The translations under genes were made by a program, and so were the position numbers. Source: Ustilaginoidea virens (lineage: Eukaryota > Ascomycota > Sordariomycetes > Hypocreales > Clavicipitaceae). Taken from it: a DNA stretch of 64,000 nucleotides. Of the stretch, positions 54,541 through 64,000 are shown in pieces. Position 1 is the first letter of the stretch. Every line of letters begins with the position of its first letter. The stretch is taken from NCBI RefSeq assembly GCF_000687475.1, contig NC_057317.1, positions 6,448,501 through 6,512,500 of the forward strand, in the 5' to 3' direction. Below the pieces are notes generated by a model that searched no databases, was not told the origin of the DNA, and was given only the letters and a program-made list of their open reading frames with translations.

Positions 54541-55505
54541 GGTTCAGGCGGTAGGGATGATTGGTATAGGCGTTCTTTAGTGCCTAGAAAAAAACTGCTA
54601 ATAAAAGCCGTACTAGAAGCATTCTTACTAGCCAGCCTAGCTGACCTTTGTAGTATAGGACTAGTCTCAGCACTTACTTCAGAAGGATGTGTAGAAGCTG
54701 GGGTAGGTAGCTAGACTGTAAGATGTTGTTGTTTATTAGGAATAGCTTATTTACTAGTGGGTATAGAAGTCGAAGGTAAGGTTAGGCTAGGCATAGAATA
54801 CTAGGTAGGGGTAGAAGGAACAGGTATAACAGTAGTAGAAGGGTGAGATATATAAAGCTCGTCTATATCCTTATACTCAGATGCGTTATCGATATATTGT
54901 GGCAGTTGTATTTCAAATCGTTGTGGTATAGCGGTGGATTTACCACTATAGTAACTATTTTCATTAAAGGTAATATCGCGAATTCGTCGTACTTTATAAG
55001 GGTCGGGAATCTACATACGATAGATATTAGTAGAATCGTAACCTACTAAATATCCTATCTCAGCGTATGGTGCTAGCTTTAATTCTCGTCGATCAGTGCC
55101 TCTTAACGCAATTATTATCAATGGATAGGCCTTATAACCGTAAGCCTTGAGGAATAATATAGAAGGCCTAGGGTCAGTATATTGGGTATCCCTAGCGTTA
55201 TTAGCTAGCTAGGAATGAAGTCGTTGATGTGGTATAATCCACTGAAGGCCTTGTTGTGGTGTGCGATTATATAAGAAGGTTGCAGCTTTCTACAGCTCCG
55301 GCCATAGGTCTTTAGGTAGGTTAGCAGCTAATCGTAAGGTCCTAGCTTTAGTCCCTATAATACCCCCCGAGCGTTCAGCTGGGCCGTTTTAGGCTAAGGT
55401 ATAAGGCGCTATGACTTCATCTTCTATACCTAAGGATGTCTTCCAATTGTGGTATTATTGCTGGAAAGCAGGGTCGTTATCGCGATAAACAACAGAAATA
55501 GCAAG
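54541..55505 (-). pseudogene. L1 integrase C-terminal half and linker
   Basis: Minus-strand sequence continuing the integrase core (GTKAR-type and NGPAERSGG-like residues about 55400-55340), then ELKLAPYAEIGYLVGYDSTN (about 55080-55020) and a Ser/Thr/Pro-rich linker up to RT. Stops are scattered. The Glu of the catalytic triad lies in the AERSGG-like motif. Confidence 0.65.
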
Positions 55506-55935
55506 GTTCCACTAGCGCTGTAAATAGTTGTCAAGGTCTGCTAGCTTTCCTAGGATTTCCGACTGGGTCCTAGAATATAAAGGATAATAGAAGATAAATT
55601 TAGTATCGTTATCTCGTAGTAATAGTACTGCAACAGCACCATTATAAGCTTGGTCCAGTATAAATATGTCAATATATACCCGCCAGAAAGGTCTTGGGCT
55701 AGGTAAATGGGGCTGCCGGCTGATAATCCTAGTGGCCTTAGATAGTGAGCACTGCTTATAATCAATAGTAAGTAATCCTTTAATTTTAGCGCCGGTAGTC
55801 GACTGGACTATCCTTTCCAAGGCTTCCTTATTAGGGTGGCCTACTCGCTTATGCCATATCGTAGCCGTAGCTTCCGAGGCAGACGCATTATGGGTATCCT
55901 TCGAGATAGCCACTGCTATAGCGGGCGCTATAGTA
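55506..55935 (-). pseudogene. L1 integrase N-terminal half
   Basis: Open stretch 55913-55512 (133 codons): TIWHKRVGHPNKEALERIV (H-x3-H zinc motif), YKQCSLSKAT (second half of HHCC, first Cys now Tyr) and RVYIDIFILD (first catalytic Asp). The frame ends at a TAG where the DNDP-like second Asp region begins. Confidence 0.82.
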
Positions 55936-55937
55936 GG

Positions 55938-56702
55938 TTAAGTGGGATGAAATGGTGTGGATTGTGTAGCCGCAGAATTGTTGATTGACGGAGACATATT
56001 TTTATCTAATATAGTAGGGTCTTCCCTACTAATAATAGATAAAGGCGGCGTAGTATCCTTAGAGGTACTAGATATGGAAGGGCAAGATACCGTAGTATCG
56101 TCAGAGGGGTAAGATACCGTAGTATCCTCAGTGGTAGTAGTGGTGGCAGTAGCAATAGCGACTTCGCTATACTTAATAACCTGCTGGCCAAATATCCGGT
56201 TAGTATAAAATAAACGGTCCTTATTGTGTGTAATCCAGCCAGTCTGTGAGTTCCAGTGGTAATTTGCACGCATAAATCGCTCCAAGCTTGCCACATTAGT
56301 GTGAAATGTCGGTATATATGCTACGTGTAGTAGCTCGAAGATGCCTTTATTAGTATTTAATCGCACTCTTCCATATCCTAGTATAGAAGGATTAGATTCG
56401 CCTGCAAATGCTATTTCGGGCTCGATATTTGGAACGTAATCCAGTAACCGGTCCTTATTATTGGTGATGTAAGTATTGGAACCACTATCCAGTATCCAGG
56501 AATCTTTAAGTGGATAGAGTGTGGTTGAAAGAGATGCCTGTGGGCTGGTAATAGATAGGGATGCCTGTGGGCTTGCCTGTGGGCTGGTAATAGTCGTTAA
56601 CGATATAGTCGGTTCGGGTTGCATAAGGTTGTGTAACGTATTACTATCCTTACTAGCAAACGCAATTCCAAGTAATATAGAAGGAGAGGGAGGCTGTAAC
56701 AC
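55938..56702 (-). pseudogene. L1 protease region
   Basis: Open stretch of 254 codons. Residues 65-80 read LKDSWILDSGSNTYITNNKD with the catalytic DSGS intact, then ILGYGRVRLNTNKGIFELL and VAYIPTFHTNVASLERF. The C-terminal third is a Ser/Thr/Asp-rich repeat (TTEDTTVSYPSDDTTVSCPS units) before the integrase. One stop (about 55935) separates it from integrase and another from Gag (about 56730). Confidence 0.82.
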
Positions 56703-56729
56703 AATAGGATTAATCGTGATTCCTTTCGC

Positions 56730-57345
56730 TTATAATGCTTTGATAACTATATCCTTAAAGCGCTGATTAGATGAAAACTTGGATTGGATTTTATTAAGTA
56801 TAGTGGTATTGGGCTTCCAATCCTTAGGCGCCTTTTGCTGGTTTAAAACATAACAATCTTCCCAGCGATGAAAAAGGCCACAAACGCATGGTTGTTTTGG
56901 CTTGGTAATGTCAGTTGTTTTTTGTTGATTATTTTGTTGATTTTTATTTGCATCTATAGTAGTATCCATATCCTAGAACGAGGCAAAGGCACCTTATGCT
57001 CTTTGTTGTGTAGCAAACTCTTGCTTAAATAAATCACTGATATAATGACCGTCGGGTATCTTCTTCTCCCATCCTTCTTTATTATTGCGTTGCTTTTCCT
57101 TAATTCTGTTCTTCTAATAATTAGAAAAGGCTAGTGTAATAGATTCCACAATATCGATAAAATCCTGGGTTGGTCGGAGTCCTTGTGTATCTAGTATGTT
57201 GATATTAATAGCTTCTGCAAGGACTTTCTTGTAGGAAGTAATCCAACTGGATATCTTAGTCCTATTAGGACTTCGCAGTACAGCTGTATAGCGCTGGCGG
57301 ATATCTTTTTCATAGTCCCAAGTGGTGGGCTGCAAGCGTTGTTTT
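56730..57345 (-). pseudogene. L1 Gag, C-terminal part, cut by K
   Basis: 57335-57114 gives MQPTTWDYEKDIRQRYTAVL and ISSWITSYKKVLAEA, a copia UBN2-type Gag segment. 56969-56730 contains the zinc knuckle CVCGLFHRWEDC (C-x-C-x3-H-x4-C, the fungal copia form) intact. The N-terminus is displaced by the K insertion at 57346. Gag would form the particle and the knuckle would bind RNA. Confidence 0.8.
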
Positions 57346-57587
57346 TATTACGGGCTCGGGCTACGCCCGCGCCATAATGTGGCTAGGACTCGGGCTGCGC
57401 CCGCGACTAGCCTAAGGAGTATCGGCACGGGGTTACGAGGGCTCGCTAAGGACTCGGCCCATGCTACATACGGGCATAAATAGACTACTCAGAGGCCCCT
57501 ATTCGGGTCCTCTTCTTTTCCTCCTTAGTCTATTTAATATATTTATTTAACGCCTATTCGCAGTAGCCCTAGGGCTAGTCCTTTACA
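57346..57587 (+). repeat. K 5' LTR (242 bp)
   Basis: TATTACGGGCTCGGGCTA to CCTTTACA. AGTCTATTTAA at 57527-57537 is the exact complement of the last 11 bases of the PBS TTTAAATAGACT (57588-57599, starting right after the LTR). GC-rich first third, CT-rich CCTCTTCTTTTCCTCC before the putative RNA start. Confidence 0.88.
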
Positions 57588-57639
57588 TTTAAATAGACTC
57601 TCTCAGCCTTGCTATTATAACCTCATATCATAGAGCCGA

Positions 57640-58890
57640 TAATACAGGCTATATAAGATATCGAGATAAGTACACCTAGAGAAACGGGTATAGATAACCC
57701 GAGATTACGACGCCCCCGATGTAATATATATACCCAAGTAGAGCAGCTCGCATTAGGGTTATAATAGATAGATGCGCAGATGCAGACTAATGCGTAATAC
57801 CTTACTGCCGTTGCCGCCTCGCTGCAGACCCTCCTCGCGAACCAATTAAATAGCTCTTAGGCCGCCCCCTAACTAGCCCCGGTCGTACAATAAAATACCC
57901 CCCTCCCTACGGCTTAAGATACCTAGCTAAAATATAAGCCGATCCTAATGGGGGACCCCTTTAATAGCAAAAAGGCTATATTTACAGCCTAATAGACCTT
58001 TATATAATACAAACTTAAGGTCGATAAGAACTTTATTAAGGATAAAAAGACCTAATAGATGTTTATCTTCTAGAACCTTTTATCTACAGTCTAATTATAG
58101 GTCACGGCCTTCTTCAAAAACAGTATAGCTTGCGATTACAATATAATAAAGTTCTTTGAATACCTCTAACGTCTCTTTAAGGACCTATACCGATAGGATC
58201 GCGCTATCACTAAGCTTAAGCACTCTTTATACTAAAGCCCTAAGGAACCTTTTACTGCCTTTTTTATACGATTTAAGGAAAAATTTACACTTACTAGCGG
58301 TCTCGGTTAGCTTAAGGAAGTTAAGCTTAAATACCTCCGATTAGCGCTTAACGCTTATATGGCTAATAAGATTATTAGCCTTAGGGTCTCTTATTATAAC
58401 TATTATTTAGCGGTAGACTATTACCAATAAATTGCCATCGATATTGAGACTAGCTTAACTATTAATTACTATACGGGTTCGACCTATTCCCAACCGATAT
58501 ACGCCTAGGATTCTAAGGGCGATATATAAATATCGGGTATTAATAAGCTAGACTCGAAGGGTAATTAGCGCGCGCCTAAAGCGATATAGGTCTCTAAAGA
58601 ATAGTATAAAGATCGTAAAAAGAAAAGCCTTTATCTTTAGTATAGCTCTCCTAATTATCAAACGTTTATATATTACCTACTGCCGGCAATCCGACCCGAT
58701 AAAGCTAAAGTAGCCTCACTTAACTTATAAGTCGTAGAGGTCGAAAATAGCAATAAAGATTAAAAAAAAAAATAGCCCTTAAACCTAATCTCATTAGAGG
58801 GCTTTAAATGCATATATAGACCCTAGCCCGATTATAGAAGGAATTAGAGGAGATTATAGAACGAATAGATAGATACCCCTTTTTAGTACT
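57640..58890 (+). pseudogene. K Gag
   Basis: Frame with ISRQVHLEKRV-like entry, QIDAQMQTNA-stop-YLTAVAASLQ (about 57768-57825), GDPFNSKKAIFTA (about 57950), FFKNSIACDYN and a C-terminal basic segment rich in Lys (about 58600-58780). The capsid part is homologous to D and J. Stops are TAA and TAG at Gln and Trp sites. Confidence 0.72.
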
Positions 58891-59430
58891 AATCTTATAT
58901 AAATCCTATACCTTTATTGATACTTTAATTAACTCGGGATATAACTGCTATAGCGCTATAAGCGAAAAGATAGTATAATGGTTAGGCCTCTAACCTATCT
59001 GCTTACTATAATATAGGGAAATCGGAATAATAGTAGATATTTAGAGTCGTTTAGGAGAATATAAGGTAATATATTCCTCTATTACCTATATCGTCTGTAT
59101 AGCGATCGATATCGATAGATGGCCATTTATAATCATACTTTATATTATCCCAGGCCTTACCTATAATATTATCTTTAGGATGCCTTAAATAGAGTACTAT
59201 AATATTATACTGCAGGCGAAGCAGCACTAATTAAAGATCGGATCGGTAGGTAGCCTTATCGTTAAGGAATTAACGAAAAGGCAATAGGGTCTAACTATAG
59301 TAAATATCTTTAGCTCGGTCTTCTATAGTATACTAAAGCGGGCAAAACGCTCTAGGGACCAATCGACTTTTTTTATTACAATAAGCTTATAGGAGATAAT
59401 ATACATCTTCTGCGTTATACTACTATCTTA
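58891..59430 (+). pseudogene. K protease
   Basis: FIDTLINSGYNCYSAISEKI at about 58912-58971: the catalytic DSG of D reads NSG here. The flap-side region (YIVCIAIDIDRWPFIIILYI, about 59090-59148) is well preserved. The protease would release Gag and Pol products. Confidence 0.75.
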
Positions 59431-60760
59431 TTAAGACTCTGCCCTACGATCGTAAGAGCTATAGATACTCCTAATAGAATTTTAGGAATTTATTAACCTT
59501 TTTAATAAAAAGAAGGCTTCTAGTCTCCCTCTGTATTAAGGTATATTAGACCACTATATTTAGCTTAAAAAGACTATAGATAGGAGCTAGCTAGACCTAC
59601 CTTAAGGCCTATTATATAATATACTACGAGACTAATTACTTAAGGTTCGGAGGTAAGTAACTAACCTAATAAATAAAAGATAGATTTAAGTAAGCTCTTT
59701 ATTAGTAGCGGTATTAGTCCTATTAGCCAGAAAGGGGAATAGTAGGTAGCATTTTTGCGTCGACTACTAGACCCTTAATAAAATTATAATTTAAGACTAA
59801 TACCCCCTCCCCTTAATTAAGGAGACCTTACAATCCCTATCCTAGGCGAAATAGTTTATTAAGGTTGATATATATATAGCGTTCTATAAGATATATATTA
59901 TAGAGGGCGATAAATACTTAATTGCATTCTGCATACGATTCGGACTATTTAAATAGCTTATTATGCTATTTAGCCTAATTAGGGCCCTTACGACCTTTTA
60001 AAGATATATTAATAGGGCCTTAGGGAATACGCTAGGAGATTTTATAACTACCTACCTCGATAACGTTTTAATCTATACTAGGGGATCAAAAGCGGATTAT
60101 ATAGGGCGTATTAAAGAAGTCCTTCGATAACTATAAAAGGCCGGCTTAAATTTAGATCTTAATAAATGCGATTTTATAGTAAAGGAGGTCTAGTACCTAG
60201 GATATATTATAACGGCCGGAAAGGAAATCCATTTAGACCCTAAAAAGATTAAGGCCATTTAGAACTAAAAAGTACCTATAAAATTAAAAAGCATTTATAG
60301 TTTCTTCGGTTTTACTAACTTTTACTATAATTTTATCCTAGATTTCTCCTGCCTTATCGACCCTTTAGTTAAGTTAATAAAGAAAAAGGTCTTATTCTAA
60401 TAGCTAGACGAAGAAGAGGCGGTATTTTAAGCGCTTAAGCAGTATTTTATATTATCTCTAGTTCTCGCCCAATAGGACCCTAATGAGAAGATAGTCCTTA
60501 AGGCAAATAGTTCTAATATAGCCCTTAGCGGCTATCTATCGCAAATTAGGAAGGATAATATACTCTACCCTATTATATACTATTCCGCTTATTTATTAGA
60601 TGCAGAATAGAACTATATTATATACGATAAGGAACTCCTCGCTATTATCTCTTGCCTTAAGGTATAGTTAATAGAATTCTATTTAGTAGCCTCCCCCTTT
60701 ACTATCTTTACTGACTATAAGAACCTAAAATACTTTGCCTGACTATAAGAAATATCTAAG
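59431..60760 (+). pseudogene. K reverse transcriptase and RNase H
   Basis: RT with the sequence YLDNVLIYTRGSKAD (YLDN at 60053-60064; last Asp of YLDD lost), preceded by a FGLFK-stop-LIMLFSL-like palm segment. The RNase H part reads KANSSNIALSGYLSQIRKD (about 60507-60563), LYPIIYYSAYLLDAE and YDKELLAIISCLK (about 60625-60663). Ty3-type order and motifs are clear. Confidence 0.82.
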
Positions 60761-62500
60761 CGATAAGCCTAATAGGCCGAGATTTTAGCGCTCTTCAACT
60801 TCTATCTTTAGTATAGGCTAAGGTTATAAGCCTAACGCCCTAATATGCTTTCTTAACGGGAATAAAAGGCAGATAAGGTAAAGCTATAAATCGGCTAGAT
60901 CCTAAAACCGCTATCTATTTTAGCACTTAATATAGATAAAATAGAAGGCGAGACGATACCGACCTTAGCCCTATAGACCACCCTACCTTACGGCCTATAT
61001 ATCTTTACTAACTCCTACCTTTAAGCTATTTAAGACTAAGCGATATCTAAAGATAGTATATATTAGGCCTAATAGATAGCAATTGCGAATAAAGAACAAT
61101 AATTTCCAGTAGAGGTAGCAATATAAGAATAAATTGCTGATTATACCCTAAATGTATATAGTATACTCCTTTACTAGGCATAGGTATAGCTTCTATCGTT
61201 TAAGCCTTTAACTACTACGGTAATCTAATGCTACTATAACTCGCCTATTATAGGCCACCTAGGGAAAAATACTACCTTCTAATTATTGTGATGGGATTAT
61301 TACTTCGATAATATATCGTCTGAGGTAGCGAGATATATTCGGAATTACTAATGCCGCAGGGTGCATAAGAGCCGCTAATTGCGCTAGGGGTTACTATAAC
61401 TGCTACTAATTGCGGACCGCTTTTAGTTGTAGATATTAGTCGACTTTATAACCGACCTTCCTACTTATAATGCCTCTAACCTATAATTCTTTATAGTTAT
61501 TATAGATCGCTTATTAAAGTATATCTAGCTTAAGGCTATATACTTAATGAAAGTAGAAGACTATACAGAACGCTTCTAATAGTGCTAATAGCGCTTTTAT
61601 AGCTTCCCTAAGGAGATTATTAGCGATTAAGGTTCGGATTAGGTAGGCTAATTTTAGTCTATACTATATAAATCAATTAGGACTAAGCAACTTCTATTAA
61701 TAGTATACCACCCCTAAACCGATGGTAGTATAAAGCGAATAAACTAAGAGGTATAGGCGGTCCTCTATATTATAGTTTCCTTTAATTAATACGATTAGCT
61801 ATACCATCTCACGGTATATTAACTTATATTAAATAACTAGATATTATCTATTACTAGGTTTAGCCTAAACTAACTGCTTAATAGGTTTAATATTCCGATT
61901 ATCGCCCCGCCTCTAGAGGTAATTCTAAGCTTAACTACCCTAAAGGGGCATATGGCCCTCTTTTTTAGTAACTTTAAAAAGGGATAGGAATTAGCCTAGG
62001 CTGCTATTGCCTTTGCATAATAATAATAGTAAGATACTATTAACCGTTTATAATACCCGGCCGAGCGCTTCTAGGTTAGTAACTAGGTATAGTTAAACCT
62101 CTAGAATATTAAAACGAACCGCCTATATAAAAAGCTTAATTAGGTCTTTACTAAATATACTATTATTACCGTCCTATTACCGCTTAATATCTAGCTTAAT
62201 ATCCTATAAGGCATCTATCTAGTTTTCTATATTAATTTAGTCGAATAAGCCGCTTTCGATCTATTATCTAGTTAGGTAATAACTAATATATAATTTAGGC
62301 CTTTATTTATCCTCCCCTAAGATTCTATAAACCCATATAAAGAGTATAAAGTTAAAGAGATACTTATAACGAAGAATGCATAAGGCTAAAGATAGAAACG
62401 TAATATACTTATAAAGTAGAAAGGGTATAACTTACTAATATAGGAACCCCTAGAAAACTTTAAGGATACTACCGCATAAGAAATATTCGAGGCCAAATAG
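60761..62500 (+). pseudogene. K integrase with C-terminal chromodomain
   Basis: HHCC domain (GHLGKNTTF-stop-LL, about 61255; CRRVHKSR, about 61350), core VDFITDLPTY (about 61438-61467), ISDQGSD-like (about 61620) and the Glu region (about 61740). Then RFSLN-stop-LLNRFNIP, a C-terminal region, and a chromodomain at about 62335-62490 reading EYKVKEILITK...ILIK-stop-KGYNLLI-stop-EPLENFKD, which fits the aromatic-rich chromodomain pattern with its Trp codons lost. This is the clearest evidence that D, J and K are chromoviruses. Confidence 0.82.
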
Positions 62501-62669
62501 GGGGATATTAGGACTTATAATAGGCCTAGCTGGGTCCCAAAATAGGGTCTATTAGACTAATAAATAACGCCGAATGCCTACTACTACAAGCAAAATATAA
62601 AACAATAAAAATACTTTAAAAAAAAAAATATAATAAACCAAACCGGGGCCGATATAGGCTTACCCCTAA
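62501..62669. other. K spacer after chromodomain, A-rich
   Basis: Short tail of the integrase frame and an A-rich tract (62615-62632), homologous to the D spacer with poly-T on the other strand. The end of the antisense frame reaches into this zone. The minus-strand open stretch 62775-62584 overlaps it in another frame and is not supported by D. Confidence 0.5.
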
Positions 62670-64000
62670 TATACCCCCTTTTAAGGCTACTCTCTATCTC
62701 TCTAAGCCTCCTCTTATCCCTATAATAGCGCGTAGGCTGGTAGCAATAGGGGTCCTCGCAGGGTAAAGCGCGCATATAGATTATATATTAGACGGGGATA
62801 GTTCCCTATATATCTATAATATAATAGAGTCTGCGGGCCACTATAAGGCGAATATAGCGGGGGCGTACTAAGAGACGATAAGACCTTTTAATGAGATAGG
62901 GCCGGGCAATACGGCATCTATAGCGGTAGCTATAACGAAGACGGCAAGGGCGTAGGGGGCTATAGAGCGGGTTTTGCCTACTATTGCGGGGATTGCAATA
63001 GATAACCTTACGCCGGCGGTGGCGGAGCCTCTGTATAGTACTAGCCGCCCTAATCGTATAATAGTTCCCCCTCTATATAATATATAGGGAGGGCGGGACG
63101 AGATAGGGGCGGGGGCAGCCGGGGATATTGAGCTCTAACCTAATACTGCTTTATCCTAGTATAATATTCCTAGGCTTCCACTTATATTTCCCTTATAATA
63201 TTTAATACGGGGGCAAGATCCATAATAGACCCAGCTTAGCGCCAAGAGGGTATTAATACTATAGATATAGTAGAAACTATACTGGAGGCATCTTATAGCC
63301 TAAATGCTAAATGTAGGGCGTAGGGGGCCACCTATTTGGTAGCGAAAGTATAATGCTATTAATTATTTAAAGCCTAAAACTCGGGGGTTAGGATAGCGGC
63401 ACGCGCTTTCTGCGTATCTATTTTGGGATAGGCAGGCTTTATAACAGCCCTCCCCTCCTTTACTGCCATAATCTAGTTGCATAGGATGCGTTATAATATA
63501 GGGTTCCCCGCAAGATATTGATTAAGCTATATATAGGATGCGTGGGAATTAGTATAGCTTTTATACCCCTTTACTCTTTTATAATGCTTATAAATAAGTA
63601 GCTCTCCGGTCGCTTGTATACGTTTAGTATATCTATCGTATAGGAACTTTTTATCTTTTGCATACTAATACTCCTTATCTAAAGAGTCCCCCTCTAGAAG
63701 ATAGTCACTAGTAGCGCGGCATAGCTTCTAGGGATAAGTAGGACCCGATTCCCCTTTAGTAGGGGCACTATTAGCGGCAGATGAGGATATATTCGGGTTC
63801 TAAACGGGGTTAATACGAGATACTTACGATATAGGTAGGGACTTAAGACTTACTAATAGGCTTTATATATAGGCTAGATCGGGTCTTACTACGAAAGGAG
63901 TTAGCAGCCGGTTATAATAAAAATAGAATTCAGTAAGGAATACTAACGCAAAAGGGGCGGAAATAATACTTCAACTGATTAGCATGCAATATGGGCTTAA
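62670..64000 (-). pseudogene. Antisense ORF of chromovirus K, unrecognised protein (partial)
   Basis: Opposite to Gag-Pol of K, the minus strand has a decayed frame homologous to D 2988-4391. Matching landmarks: PNISS (about 63810), DYLLEGDSLDKE (63706-63671), QATGELL, AILTPEF-stop-ALNN, AGS-MDLAP, EA-stop-EYYT (63178-63158), and a C-terminal IGNYPRLIYNLY-like part. The interval between the two main landmarks is 528 nt against 531 nt in D. By D, the start should lie about 70 bp beyond the window end. Stops are of RIP type. Conservation between divergent copies argues that it once encoded a protein. The function is unknown and the C-terminal end is approximate. Confidence 0.68.

Larger units (their letters stand above)
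52323..57345 (-). mobile_element. Copia L1, 3' LTR to Gag, cut by K
   Basis: Minus-strand copia: 3' LTR 52323-52888, polypurine tract GGGGGGTA (52896-52889), RNase H, RT, integrase, protease and Gag up to 57345, where chromovirus K interrupts Gag. The 5' LTR would lie beyond K, outside the window. It has several open stretches of 100-254 codons and fewer TpA changes than L2, so it is among the less decayed elements. Confidence 0.88.
57346..64000 (+). mobile_element. Chromovirus K, 5' LTR to 3' region (runs off window)
   Basis: Plus-strand Ty3/gypsy chromovirus inserted in L1 Gag. Order: LTR, self-priming PBS, Gag, protease, RT, RNase H, integrase, chromodomain, then an antisense frame. From the length of D, the 3' LTR should lie a few hundred bases beyond the window. 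It is less decayed than J, with CpG often retained, yet stops remain at most Gln and Trp positions. Confidence 0.9.

Noticed and set aside
56521..56766. 81-codon plus-strand ORF
   Set aside because: Shadow of the L1 protease-region frame on the other strand.
62584..62775. 63-codon minus-strand ORF in K
   Set aside because: It is in another frame from the conserved antisense protein and is not matched in D.
1..64000. Defence, biosynthetic or effector gene cluster of the host
   Set aside because: Every stretch with coding signal is a retroelement part or unrecognised RIP-decayed repeat; no host-like gene with introns was found.

Overview
The window suggests a filamentous ascomycete. It shows no host gene, no rRNA, no complete tRNA and no prokaryotic signal. 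It is wall-to-wall nested LTR retrotransposons, most carrying the marks of repeat-induced point mutation (RIP): CpA and TpG are depleted, TpA is in great excess, and nearly every in-frame stop is TAA or TAG where CAA, CAG or TGG is expected. I read it as an AT-rich, gene-free, probably heterochromatic block. The species cannot be named from this. All comparisons were made by eye, so domain borders are approximate; LTR ends and target-site duplications (TSDs) are given to the base where both copies could be aligned.

Layout. Letters are my own labels. 1-496: end of an A-family LTR (A3), abutting the 5' end of an I-family element on the minus strand (I3, 497-1041). 1042-18861: copia element E (+), split by gypsy chromovirus D (minus, 2326-9727, TSD CAGTT) and by copia element A1 (minus, 12230-17543, TSD CCTTA). 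18862-19151: a scrap of I-family copia. 19152-20739: copia F (minus, same family as E), cut by L2 (minus, 20740-21689), cut by A2 (+, 21690-24040), which holds a 574-bp TRIM-like element (22752-23325, TSD CACCC). 24041-49393: chromovirus J (+), split by the large copia I1 (25275-40060, TSD TCTAA), itself split by copia B1 (32013-39561, TSD TCAAC), and by copia B2 (minus, 41375-48920, TSD TATAA). 49394-52322: an unrecognised RIP-mutated coding block (M). 52323-57345: copia L1 (minus), cut by chromovirus K (+, 57346 to beyond the window end).

How the parts work together. Each autonomous family encodes Gag, protease, integrase, reverse transcriptase and RNase H; copia order is PR-IN-RT-RH and chromovirus order is PR-RT-RH-IN-chromodomain. 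A and B families share the same primer-binding site (complementary to the tRNA-iMet anticodon arm) and the same polypurine tract. Chromoviruses D, J and K have a Tf1-like self-priming site. The TRIM element has chromovirus-like LTR ends and its own self-priming signature, so it looks like a non-autonomous passenger of that group.

Most notable: both chromoviruses whose 3' region is visible (D and K) carry, between the chromodomain and the 3' LTR, a collinear conserved open frame on the ANTISENSE strand (D 2988-4391 plus; K about 62670-64000 minus). In D it is preceded by a TATATAA box and a CT-rich leader. I do not recognise the protein. This is the best candidate for something undescribed here.
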